From Corallococcus carmarthensis (GTDB taxonomy: Bacteria; Myxococcota; Myxococcia; Myxococcales; Myxococcaceae): a stretch of DNA of 52,124 nucleotides. The first letter of the stretch is position 1, and the number at the start of each line of letters is the position of its first letter. This document shows, one piece after another, positions 1 through 7,196 of the stretch. The notes under the pieces are model-generated. The model worked only from the letters and a program-made list of their open reading frames with translations. It searched no databases and was not told the DNA's origin. A program made the position numbers and the translations under genes. The stretch is from the NCBI RefSeq assembly GCF_003611695.1, contig NZ_RAWE01000052.1:1-52124 (forward strand), given 5' to 3'.

Positions 1-102
1 CTTCCCTCTCGCTGCGCTTTTCAGCGCTGCTCTTGAGGTGAAGCGCCCTCAAAAAATTGACTGCGGGTTTCCGCAATCCATTACTGCTTGGGCTTGCTAT
101 TT

Positions 103-114
103 GGTTTTCAAAGA
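103..114 (-). promoter_or_regulatory. boxA-like antitermination site in a probable rRNA leader
   Basis: Read on the minus strand this is TCTTTGAAAACC, close to the boxA element of rRNA leaders and spacers (E. coli core TGCTCTTTAACAA), where NusB/NusE bind to allow antitermination. It lies downstream of five tandem promoters and points off the left edge, as expected for the leader of a 16S gene outside the window. A copy in a 16S-23S spacer would look similar, but no tRNA-Ile or tRNA-Ala lies nearby. The rRNA itself is not visible. Confidence 0.6.
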
Positions 115-143
115 CCGAGCCGCTTGTTGCGACTTTGTTGCTT

Positions 144-164
144 GCCGGCTTCTTTTCAACCGGC
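144..164 (-). promoter_or_regulatory. boxB-like hairpin before boxA
   Basis: The minus-strand RNA can fold GCCGG/CCGGC with a short extension through one G-U pair and a purine-rich loop. It sits about 30 nt upstream of the boxA-like site, the boxB-boxA order seen in rRNA leaders. No covariation could be tested. Confidence 0.4.
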
Positions 165-174
165 TGGGCTGCAG

Positions 175-203
175 CTTCTATTTCAGTTCGAAGTCAGCGT
201 CAA
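175..203 (-). promoter_or_regulatory. Tandem rRNA-type promoter 5 (nearest the leader)
   Basis: On the minus strand: -35 TTGACG (198-203), 17-bp spacer, -10 TAGAAG (175-180), then a GC-rich discriminator. An A-run lies just upstream of the -35 and could act as an UP element. It is the last of five copies of the same pattern and the closest to boxA. Confidence 0.6.
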
Positions 204-284
204 CTTCGCTTTTTCGTCCTGCGGGCTGCTTCGAAATCCGTCGGCGCCGTCCAGTGACTTCCGCCGCTTCTTTCGAGGGGGCGG

Positions 285-314
285 CTTCTACTTCAGCGCC
301 GCGTTCCCTGTCAA
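285..314 (-). promoter_or_regulatory. Tandem rRNA-type promoter 4
   Basis: Minus strand: perfect -35 TTGACA (309-314), 18-bp spacer containing GAACGCGGC, -10 TAGAAG (285-290), followed by CCGCCCCC. The GC-rich discriminator is typical of promoters under stringent (ppGpp) control; that regulation is inferred. Confidence 0.65.
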
Positions 315-391
315 CCGCTCGTTGTCAGCTTTCCTCACCGCCCGCCGTCCGTGTGTTGCCTGCCGGACTGCTTTCTTCGGTGGGGGCGCGG

Positions 392-421
392 CTTCTATCT
401 CTTCGCCGCGTTCGCTGTCAA
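392..421 (-). promoter_or_regulatory. Tandem rRNA-type promoter 3
   Basis: Minus strand: perfect -35 TTGACA (416-421), 18-bp spacer with the same GAACGCGGC core, -10 TAGAAG (392-397), then CCGCGCCCC. An A-rich stretch (about 440-450) lies upstream of the -35 in the position of an UP element. Confidence 0.65.
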
Positions 422-515
422 CCCGCTCGTTGACTGCCCTATTTCTTTTTCGGTGCTGCACTCTCTCCGAAGTTCCTTCCGCGCCAGTGCGCGGGCTTCG
501 AAGTGAGGGGCGCGG

Positions 516-545
516 CTTCTACCTCCTGGCCGCGTTCGGGATCAA
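516..545 (-). promoter_or_regulatory. Tandem rRNA-type promoter 2
   Basis: Minus strand: -35 TTGATC (540-545), 18-bp spacer with GAACGCGGC, -10 TAGAAG (516-521), then CCGCGCCCC. The -35 is weaker than in copies 3 and 4, but the spacer, -10 and discriminator match them. Confidence 0.6.
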
Positions 546-625
546 CAACCTTCGTCGATCCTTTTCGTTCCCTCTGCGGACTTCCCGAGGCCCGGAGGCC
601 AGCGGTTCGTTGCGCGGGGGGCCAC

Positions 626-654
626 TCTCTAACGCTTCGGGCCAGCGACGTCAA
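626..654 (-). promoter_or_regulatory. Tandem rRNA-type promoter 1 (most upstream)
   Basis: Minus strand: -35 TTGACG (649-654), 17-bp spacer, -10 TAGAGA (626-631), then a GC-rich stretch. It is the most diverged copy. The -10 boxes of the five promoters start at 626, 516, 392, 285 and 175, a regular step of 107-124 bp. Confidence 0.5.
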
Positions 655-845
655 ACCCTTGGTTGCGCAGGAGCTGAGCATTCCGTCTTGGTCATTTGTG
701 CTCCGACGGAAAGAGGGCTCGCCGAGCCCTTCCTGCAGGTCATGGGAAGCAGCATGGGCGGAGGCCTGCATGGGAATTTCCCGCTCCCTCGACCGTGACG
801 GGCGCCACGCGGCCGTGACGCCTCTTGGTGCTAGACGGCTGGGAC
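655..845. other. Intergenic stretch between the promoter array and the first gene
   Basis: No convincing coding region. It contains a perfect 7-bp hairpin (AGGGCTC/GAGCCCT, loop GCC) at 714-730. Reading leftward this is followed by a weak CTTT stretch, so it could shield the promoter array from transcripts entering from the right. Long open frames here and across the promoter array lack ribosome binding sites and protein-like composition. Confidence 0.4.
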
Positions 846-1442
846 ATGCTCCCCGAAAAGATCTACCTCATCGACCTCCAGCCACAGTTGGTGCGGGCCT
901 GGGACGAGGCTTTCGACGCATTCGACTTCATCGCCGTGCGGGAGGAGGACTTCTTCGCCGTCCCCGCGGACGCGATGGTCAGCCCCGCCAACAGCTTCGG
1001 CATCATGGATGGAGGGCTCGACCTGGCGATCCGGGACACGCTGGGCCTCCAGGTGCAGGACGCCGTCCAACGGGCCATCGTGGAGCAGCATCATGGCGAG
1101 CTTCCCGTCGGCACCGCCGTGGTCGTGCCTTCTGGCCACGACCGCTGGCCCTTCCTCGTTGCCGCGCCAACCATGCGCATCCCGGAGAGCGTGTCGCAGA
1201 CCGTCAACGCCTATCTGGCGTTTCGCGCCGCCCTCCTCGCGGTGAAGCGGCATAACGAAGCCGCTGGAGCTCCTGTCATCCGGACGCTGGTGTGTCCCGG
1301 GCTGGGCACCGGCATCGGGGGGCTCGATGCCCGGCGGTGCGCGATGCAGATGTTGCTGGCCCTGAAGCATGTGCTCGCACCGGCCCGCATCCCCTCCTTC
1401 CGCGACATCCACCTCACCCACCGGGCACTCCGCACCGCATAG
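846..1442 (+). CDS. Macro-domain (ADP-ribose-binding) protein
   Basis: A 198-residue protein resembling the macro domain, which binds ADP-ribose and often removes it from proteins or hydrolyses ADP-ribose phosphates. The N-terminal segment VSPANSFGIMDGG (residues 45-57) matches the loop that holds the distal ribose, and CPGLGTGIGG (about 150-159) matches the phosphate-binding loop. No signal peptide is seen, so it is probably cytoplasmic. I chose the ATG at 846; in-frame TTG (825) and GTG (828) add only a few residues and none of the starts has a strong Shine-Dalgarno. It stands alone, divergent from the promoter array and convergent with the next gene. Substrate unknown; the macro-like class is fairly sure. 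Confidence 0.85.
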   Translation: MLPEKIYLIDLQPQLVRAWDEAFDAFDFIAVREEDFFAVPADAMVSPANSFGIMDGGLDLAIRDTLGLQVQDAVQRAIVEQHHGELPVGTAVVVPSGHDRWPFLVAAPTMRIPESVSQTVNAYLAFRAALLAVKRHNEAAGAPVIRTLVCPGLGTGIGGLDARRCAMQMLLALKHVLAPARIPSFRDIHLTHRALRTA

Positions 1443-1457
1443 GCCTGGACACGACAA

Positions 1458-1487
1458 GGCCCCCGACCCGGTGACAGGTCGGAGGCC
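1458..1487. terminator. Hairpin between convergent genes
   Basis: An 11-bp stem GGCCCCCGACC/GGTCGGAGGCC (one G-U pair) with an 8-nt loop lies between the macro-domain gene and the convergent SGNH hydrolase gene. There is no clear U-tract, so this is a probable rather than certain terminator, able to serve either strand. Confidence 0.5.
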
Positions 1488-1522
1488 CTGGGGCCCTACG
1501 GATGCCGCTTCACGCCTTTACA

Positions 1523-2608
1523 TCAAGGCGTCGCGGGGTCGAACGTGGAGAGGCTCCAGCCCATGCGCTCGTGGCCGAACTTGTTCCAGTCCGGGTTCTT
1601 GCCGTTGACGACCTGGCTGTCCGTGTAGGTCGGCGCCGCGGAGCCGGAGCCGGAGCCGGAGAAGATGTTCACGCTGATGGTGGAGCCCGTGTACGTGGGG
1701 TGCGTGTTGTCCGACTGGATGTAGTCGTAGCTGGTGCTGCTGTTCGCCAGGTGCCCGTTCGCGTCGCGCAGGGTGCTGCGCAGGGTCACGCTGATGCGCT
1801 GCACGTAGGCGTCCTCGGTCTCGCCGGCGCGGTACGCGATGGCCGCGGAGTCAATCTGGCCGTCGCCGTTGCGGTCGTAGTCCGACGCCATCATCTCCGC
1901 GAAGGCGTCCGCGCACTTGAAGCCGTACTTCGCCGCCAGGTTACAGGCGCGCCAGTTGCTGCGCGCCAGGAGCGGCAGGAAGTACTGCTGCTTGTTCACC
2001 TTCTGACCCGTCGTCGCGTCCGTGCAGGCCGTCAGCACGTTGTCCGCGTCATAGCCGGGGTAATAGATGTTGGAGATGACCTTCACCTTGGCGGTGGTCG
2101 CGTACTGGTTGATGGTCTGCATGCCACGCTCCATGTACGTGGTGCAGGTCGCCAGCGCGTTCTGCAGGCCGCTGTAGTTGCACGTGCCGGTCTGGTCCGT
2201 GAACGCGCTGCGGGCCTGCAGGTAGTCGTTGCCGCACATCTCGAACATCACGACGCGCGTCTTGGCGTCCTGCATGTACGAGCGCTCGGAGACGATCTTG
2301 TTGTTGTAGATGTCGTCCGCCTTCGCGCCGGACTTCGTGCGGCGGATGACCTCCACGTTCGAGCCCCACTTCTGCGCCGCGTACTCCCCCTCCACCACCG
2401 GAGCGCCACGGCGCGCCACGCTGCTGATACCGCCGTTGTAGCCGGCGAAGATGGAGTCGCCGTACGCCACCACCCGGTACGTCTGCGACGCCGAACGGTT
2501 GATGGTCCACGACGTGTTCTGGTTGATGGTGCTGGCCATCGCGGTGCCACTGAGGGTGGTGGCGGCGAGGACGGCGGCGAGGGACAGCCCGCTGCGACGA
2601 ACGGACAT
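1523..2608 (-). CDS. Secreted SGNH/GDSL-type hydrolase
   Basis: A 361-residue secreted hydrolase of the SGNH (GDSL-like esterase/lipase) fold. A signal peptide ends near SGTAMA (residues 20-25). Block I is AYGDS with nucleophile Ser52, block III is CGNDYL, and a C-terminal SDNTHPT supplies the Asp-x-x-His pair of block V. Several cysteines suggest disulphides in the exported protein. I chose the ATG at 2608 because AGGAG sits 6-7 nt upstream and the signal peptide starts there; an upstream extension to 2812 looks non-coding. The ester or glycan substrate cannot be read from sequence. It is divergent from the CLC gene across about 230 bp. Confidence 0.88.
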   Translation of the reverse strand: MSVRRSGLSLAAVLAATTLSGTAMASTINQNTSWTINRSASQTYRVVAYGDSIFAGYNGGISSVARRGAPVVEGEYAAQKWGSNVEVIRRTKSGAKADDIYNNKIVSERSYMQDAKTRVVMFEMCGNDYLQARSAFTDQTGTCNYSGLQNALATCTTYMERGMQTINQYATTAKVKVISNIYYPGYDADNVLTACTDATTGQKVNKQQYFLPLLARSNWRACNLAAKYGFKCADAFAEMMASDYDRNGDGQIDSAAIAYRAGETEDAYVQRISVTLRSTLRDANGHLANSSTSYDYIQSDNTHPTYTGSTISVNIFSGSGSGSAAPTYTDSQVVNGKNPDWNKFGHERMGWSLSTFDPATP

Positions 2609-2838
2609 ACCGGCTCCTGAAGAGGTAGGGGGTTCCCGCCCCGGGAAAGGGGAGAGGCCGCGCACGGTACACGGGTTTGATTCTGGAATCACTCCTGAGA
2701 CCAGAATTAACTTCGCAATATGCATTCCCTGTTGAACATGAATTCCGCCACAGCGCGTCAGAGTGTGACCGCGGTGCGCTCCTGGCTGACGCGGTGCTTC
2801 CGATTGACGCAATGTTTCATGGCTAGACTGCGCGGCTC

Positions 2839-4125
2839 ATGAACCTCTCCCGGAGTGCTCGAGCGCTGGGCCAGTGGCTGCTGCTGGGCGCCAGCGTGGG
2901 AGGCGTGTGCGGTGTGGCGTCCGCGGTGTTCCTGGCCCTGCTGGAGCAGGCCACGGAGTTCCGGGTGGCGCATGAATCGCTGGTGTATGCGCTGCCGGTG
3001 GCGGGGCTCGTCGTGGGCGCGGTGTACGGCCGGTGGGGCGCTTCCATCCGGGGCGGCAACAACCTGGTGCTGGACACCGTGCATGAGGGGGACTCGGTGA
3101 TTCCCCTGCGCATGGCGCCCATGGTGCTGCTGGGCACGGTGCTCACCCACCTGTTCGGTGGAAGCGCGGGGCGCGAAGGCACCGCGGTGCAGATGGGGGC
3201 GAGCCTGGCGGACCAGATTGCCCACCGCTTCCGCGTGACGCCGGACACCCGGCGCGAGCTGCTGGCGGCGGGCATCGCGGGCGGCTTCGGTTCGGTGTTC
3301 GGCACGCCTCTGGCCGGCACCGTGTTCGGGCTGGAGGTCGTGTGCGTGGGCCGGCTGGGCTACGAGGCGCTCCTGCCCGCGCTCACGGCGTCCATCGTGG
3401 GTGACCTGGTGACTCGAGGGCTGGGCATCCACCACACCGCGTATCCGTCACCCCAGGTGCTGGCGTTGACGCTGCCCGTGCTGGGCCGGTGGCTGGTGTT
3501 CGCGGTGGGCATCGCGGCCGTGGCGGTGGCCTTCATCGAGGGCACGCATGGGCTGAAGCGGCTTCTGGAGCGCCGTGTGCCGTGGCTGCCCGTGCGCATG
3601 GCCCTGGGCGGACTGGGGGTGGTGGGCCTGTGGATGCTGGCGGGCACCAGTGACTACCTGGGCCTGGGCGTGCCCGGCATCCTGCGCGCGTTCGAGGATG
3701 TGTCGCTGCCTTGGGGCGCGTTCGCGTGGAAGCTCGTGTTCACGGTGGTGACGCTGGGCGCGGGGTTCCTGGGCGGCGAGGTGACTCCGCTGTTCTTCAT
3801 TGGCGCGGCGCTGGGCAACGTGCTCGCGCGGTTGCTCGGGCTGCCGGTGGACCTGGGCGCGGCGGTGGGCATGGCGGCGCTGTTCGCGGCGGCAGCCAAT
3901 ACCCCGCTCGCCCTGTCCCTGATGGCGGTGGAGCTGGTGGGCGCCTCCGTGCTGCCGCACGTGGCCATCGTCGCCACGGTGGCGTACCTGCTCACCGGGC
4001 ACCGGGGCATCTATCCGTCGCAGCGCATCGCCCGGAGGAAGTTGGGCGGGCCGCTGCTGGATCGCATCGTTGCCCTGCGCGACCTGCACGAGTCGCCCCG
4101 GAAGGAACCCGAGGCGCCCCGCTAG
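2839..4125 (+). CDS. CLC-family antiporter, probable fluoride/proton (CLC-F) type
   Basis: A 428-residue polytopic membrane protein of the CLC family. The canonical GSGIP motif is missing and replaced by a GGNN segment (residues 72-75). The gating-glutamate motif is GREGT (111-115, Glu113) rather than GREGP. A second signature, GGEVTP (312-317), carries Glu314 and Thr316. These variants, with about 200 residues between the two glutamates, match the CLC-F subfamily that exports fluoride in exchange for protons (Enterococcus casseliflavus CLC-F is the studied case) and differ from ordinary Cl-/H+ exchangers. No fluoride (crcB) riboswitch consensus is visible upstream. It ends 10 bp before the convergent carbonic anhydrase gene. 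Family certain; fluoride specificity inferred. Confidence 0.85.
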   Translation: MNLSRSARALGQWLLLGASVGGVCGVASAVFLALLEQATEFRVAHESLVYALPVAGLVVGAVYGRWGASIRGGNNLVLDTVHEGDSVIPLRMAPMVLLGTVLTHLFGGSAGREGTAVQMGASLADQIAHRFRVTPDTRRELLAAGIAGGFGSVFGTPLAGTVFGLEVVCVGRLGYEALLPALTASIVGDLVTRGLGIHHTAYPSPQVLALTLPVLGRWLVFAVGIAAVAVAFIEGTHGLKRLLERRVPWLPVRMALGGLGVVGLWMLAGTSDYLGLGVPGILRAFEDVSLPWGAFAWKLVFTVVTLGAGFLGGEVTPLFFIGAALGNVLARLLGLPVDLGAAVGMAALFAAAANTPLALSLMAVELVGASVLPHVAIVATVAYLLTGHRGIYPSQRIARRKLGGPLLDRIVALRDLHESPRKEPEAPR

Positions 4126-4135
4126 CGGGTGCTGG

Positions 4136-4900
4136 TCAGTGCCCACCAGCCGCTTCGGTGGCGGTGGTGGCGGGCTTCGCGGCGGGGGCGAGCCCTTCCG
4201 TGTGCCAGAACTCCACGTGCCCGGTGTCGAGCGAGTAGATGGCGGAGACGACGGCGAGTTCGCCCGCTTCGACCTTCTTCTTGAGGAGCTCGGAGCGCTG
4301 GGTGAGCTGGCGGGTGACGGCGTCCACGTTGGCGTGCGCGGCCTTCACGACCTTGGGGTCGTGGCGGTCGGCGTCGGTGAGGTGGGCGTCGATGAGGTTG
4401 CTCTTCACGGAGGAGACGAGCGCATCGAGGTTGGGTGAGCCGGTGCTCTGACCGTCCGGAATGGCGAGGCCCGTCTTCACGGCGCCGCAGGACTCGTGGC
4501 CCATGATGACGATGAGGCGCACGCCCAGGTTGGCAACGCCGTACTCGATGCTGGCGACGGCGAGGGGCTCCAGCTCGTTGCCGGCCTCGCGCACGACGAA
4601 GAGTTCACCGAGCCCCTGGTCGAAGACGAGCTCCGGCGGCACGCGCGAGTCGCTGCACGCGACGACGATGGCGTGCGGGTGCTGCTCGGTGGCCAGTGCG
4701 TTGCGCACCGCGATGGTCTGCGCGGGGTGGCGCGCCACGCCCTTGGTGAAGCGGAGGTTGCCCTGCTCCAGCCGGTGGAAGGTGACGGGCGGCGCTTCGG
4801 GCTTCACGGCGGGGTGGGACGGATGCGGGTCCTCGGCGAGCGCGGGCATGGCGATGCCCAGCAGCGCGACGGCCGCGGCGGTGCGAAGAAGAGGAATCAT
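4136..4900 (-). CDS. Periplasmic beta-class carbonic anhydrase
   Basis: A 254-residue beta-carbonic anhydrase interconverting CO2 and bicarbonate. A signal peptide (MIPLLRTAAAVALLGIAMPALA, cleavage near residue 22) places it in the periplasm. Zinc ligands are visible: Cys82 and the Asp84/Arg86 dyad in CSDSR, then His135 and Cys138 in HESCGAVK. The length fits the family plus leader. The ATG at 4900 was chosen because the hydrophobic leader begins there; the longer frame to 5002 adds an arginine-rich segment with no leader character. Exported beta enzymes often help bring inorganic carbon across the envelope or buffer pH. The upstream 160 bp holds no other gene. Confidence 0.92.
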   Translation of the reverse strand: MIPLLRTAAAVALLGIAMPALAEDPHPSHPAVKPEAPPVTFHRLEQGNLRFTKGVARHPAQTIAVRNALATEQHPHAIVVACSDSRVPPELVFDQGLGELFVVREAGNELEPLAVASIEYGVANLGVRLIVIMGHESCGAVKTGLAIPDGQSTGSPNLDALVSSVKSNLIDAHLTDADRHDPKVVKAAHANVDAVTRQLTQRSELLKKKVEAGELAVVSAIYSLDTGHVEFWHTEGLAPAAKPATTATEAAGGH

Positions 4901-5064
4901 GGGGTGTGACCTGGGGTGGGGTGTACGCCTGAACATGGTCCGGGCGCCCCGCAGGGGTAACAGGGCCGCGGGTTCGGAACCATGGCTTCCATGACGGGTC
5001 ACGGAAGTGTCACAGGCGACTCCGGCGTCGGACGTTCACCTACCCAAGCAGCCTGGCTCGCGGT

Positions 5065-6375
5065 TCATGGCACCGTCTGAGCCGTCAGCCCCACCGCTCC
5101 GTCGTCCCTCCGCCGAAGCTCTGGCGTAGCGACGCGGAACTCCGCGGGCAGCATTCGCAGGATGCGTTCGCGGCGGTAGCGGGCACTTGCCAGGCGCTGC
5201 TCCAGGGCGGCCTTCTCCGCCCGGGCCACCTTGTCGGGGGGCGTGGTGCGCAGGGCCAGTGCCGCCAACCTTCGCGACACCTCTTCGATCTCGCGATCGA
5301 TGAGCACCGGCTGGATGTTCCGCCGTGCTCGGGCCTTGCGGCCCTTGGCGTTGTTTTCAATCCATACCGGCAACACCGAGATGTCTCCCAGGGACACCGG
5401 GGCTCCGGGCTCCGCTCTTGTCACTCCGACTCGCAGGAGCAGCGTGTCCCTCTTGTCCCCGTCCTTCCCCAACTGCCCCTTCACGTGCCGGTAGAAGCGG
5501 CCCTGGTTCGCCACCAGGTTGCCCAACGAATACGCGATGAACCCGCGGCGGCCGGACTTCGTCGTGTACGCCTCCAACGGCTGGAGCACGTGCGGATGGT
5601 GTCCGATGACCGCGAACGCTCCCGCCTCCAGGAAGGCCTGCCCCAGTGCCCTGTCCAGCGGATGCGGCGTGTCCGAGTACTCCGTTCCCCAGTGCCCCAT
5701 CACGAACAGCGCGTCACACTTCGCCGCCGCGGTGCGCACCCTTTCCATCGCCTCCTCCGGCTTCAGCCCCCTGCGCGAGGCGTGCTCCGGGTAGGGCAAC
5801 AGCGCCACGTGCGGCGCGTCCGCTTCCTTCGGGTTGCTAAAGCCATTCAGGCTCCTCGTGAAGGACAGGAAGCCCAGCTTCACGCCCCGCACCTCCATGA
5901 ACACCGGCTCCCAGGCCGCGTCCCTCGTGAGCCCCGTGCCCACGTGGCGCAGTCCCGCCGCGTCCAGGTTCTGCAACGTCTCCACCAGGCCTTCGACGTG
6001 CTGATCCCTCGCGTGGTTGTTGCCCGTGGACACCACCTTCACGCCCGCCCCCACCAGCGCCTGCACCATCGCTGGCGGCGCGTTGAAGACCAGCTCCTTC
6101 GTGAAGGCCTGGGTGTTGGCCGTCACCGGCGTCTCCAGGTTCACCACGCCCACGTCCGCCGTGCGCAGCACGTCCGACAACGGTCCGAAGACGTGGTCCC
6201 AGCCTTCGTGGTTGAGCGAGGGTGCTCCGCCACTTCCGCTTCGCGCGTGGGCCTTCGCCACCGACTTCACCTCGCCATGCGGAATCACGTCTCCGCCAAA
6301 GACGAGCTCCACGCGCGTGGGCGCGGCCATCCCCCACAGCGGGATGAACAGCAGCAGGGCCCCCCACCCTCGCAT
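5065..6375 (-). CDS. CapA-family (PGA synthesis-type) secreted protein
   Basis: A 436-residue protein of the CapA/PgsA family, whose founding members take part in poly-gamma-glutamate capsule synthesis and which have a calcineurin-like metallophosphoesterase fold. Visible motifs are GGDV near the N-terminus, GNNHARD, GHWGTEY and GHHPHVLQ. A hydrophobic N-terminus (residues 5-17) is a probable signal peptide. The C-terminal 100 residues are charged and helical. Start ATG 6375 overlaps the stop of the upstream methyltransferase by one base (TGATG), so the two are probably translationally coupled. No capB/capC ligase genes are nearby, so a capsule role is not supported and the enzymatic activity is unknown. 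Confidence 0.85.
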   Translation of the reverse strand: MRGWGALLLFIPLWGMAAPTRVELVFGGDVIPHGEVKSVAKAHARSGSGGAPSLNHEGWDHVFGPLSDVLRTADVGVVNLETPVTANTQAFTKELVFNAPPAMVQALVGAGVKVVSTGNNHARDQHVEGLVETLQNLDAAGLRHVGTGLTRDAAWEPVFMEVRGVKLGFLSFTRSLNGFSNPKEADAPHVALLPYPEHASRRGLKPEEAMERVRTAAAKCDALFVMGHWGTEYSDTPHPLDRALGQAFLEAGAFAVIGHHPHVLQPLEAYTTKSGRRGFIAYSLGNLVANQGRFYRHVKGQLGKDGDKRDTLLLRVGVTRAEPGAPVSLGDISVLPVWIENNAKGRKARARRNIQPVLIDREIEEVSRRLAALALRTTPPDKVARAEKAALEQRLASARYRRERILRMLPAEFRVATPELRRRDDGAVGLTAQTVP

Positions 6376-7133
6376 CACTCCGGCTCCCGCACCCCGATGA
6401 AGACCTCCCGGTTCCAGGGGTCTCGCCGCGTCGTCGCGGGACAGCCTGCTTCCCGCATCCACTCGAGCCAGTCGTCCCGCCGGAACAGGCCGAAGCGGTG
6501 GCGCTCCTGCGACATGCTCACCGTGCCGTCCGCTTCCCGCAGCAGGTAGGCGAACGCGGTCTCGAACGTTTCGTCGTCCGGATCCGGATCCCATGTCCAC
6601 ATGAGATAGCGCATCCCTCTTCCGTCCGGCGCGTCGTGGCCTCCGGACTCAGTGAGGGGTTCGAAGGTCTCACGCACGCAGTCCGGCAACAGCACCACCC
6701 GGCCTCCCGGACGGCAGTGCGCCGCCGCAGTGAGGACCGTGGCCCGCGCATCCTCCCGCTCCACCGCGTACATGATGGCGTCGTGCACCATCACCCGGTC
6801 GAAGGTGCGCCCCAGCCGCAGCGACCGCATGTCCCCCACCCGGTGCTCACACTCCGGATTGACGGCGCGGCTCACCGCGACCATCTCCGGCGAGCGGTCC
6901 GTCAGCGTCAGCGTGAAGTGCTTCTTCAGGTGGAAGGCCAGGCTTCCACCGCCCGACCCCAGCTCCAGCATCGTGCGCGCGGGGCCCTCCTCCGGGCGCA
7001 ACATGGGGAGCAGGTCCTCCGCCTCCTCCACGTACTCCTCCGGTGGCGAGAACAACGGCCACCAGGAGGCGAGGTCCGTGTAGAGCTGGGGCTCCTCCAC
7101 GGGAGGGGGAATCACGGTGCGCAACGACGCCAT
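6375..7133 (-). CDS. Class I SAM-dependent methyltransferase
   Basis: A 252-residue Rossmann-fold methyltransferase. Motif I LELGSGGGSLA (about 56-66) binds S-adenosylmethionine, an acidic residue follows the next strand (LTDRS), and GDMRSLRLG and VMVHDAIMY correspond to the later core strands. The acceptor cannot be inferred. A GAGGAAG ribosome site lies about 7 nt before the ATG. It is first of a coupled pair with the CapA-family gene, suggesting a shared envelope-related or small-molecule task, though no substrate is evident. Confidence 0.87.
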   Translation of the reverse strand: MASLRTVIPPPVEEPQLYTDLASWWPLFSPPEEYVEEAEDLLPMLRPEEGPARTMLELGSGGGSLAFHLKKHFTLTLTDRSPEMVAVSRAVNPECEHRVGDMRSLRLGRTFDRVMVHDAIMYAVEREDARATVLTAAAHCRPGGRVVLLPDCVRETFEPLTESGGHDAPDGRGMRYLMWTWDPDPDDETFETAFAYLLREADGTVSMSQERHRFGLFRRDDWLEWMREAGCPATTRRDPWNREVFIGVREPE

Positions 7134-7196
7134 GGGTGTCTTCCTCGGAGACGGTTCAGTGTTCTACCGCCCGGACAACCCGTGCGTCCATGAGGC

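Noticed and set aside
38-800. Long open frames across the left-edge promoter region
   Set aside because: They follow from GC-rich sequence, overlap the regular promoter repeats, lack ribosome sites and give low-complexity Ser/Arg/Pro-rich products.
1-845. Possible tRNA genes in the rRNA leader/spacer
   Set aside because: No tRNA T-loop or cloverleaf could be built on either strand, so I treat the region as a leader, not a 16S-23S spacer with tRNAs.
2600-2838. Fluoride (crcB) riboswitch upstream of the CLC-F gene
   Set aside because: The expected conserved GGCGAUGG and CUGAUGG/CCUAC-type blocks are not visible.
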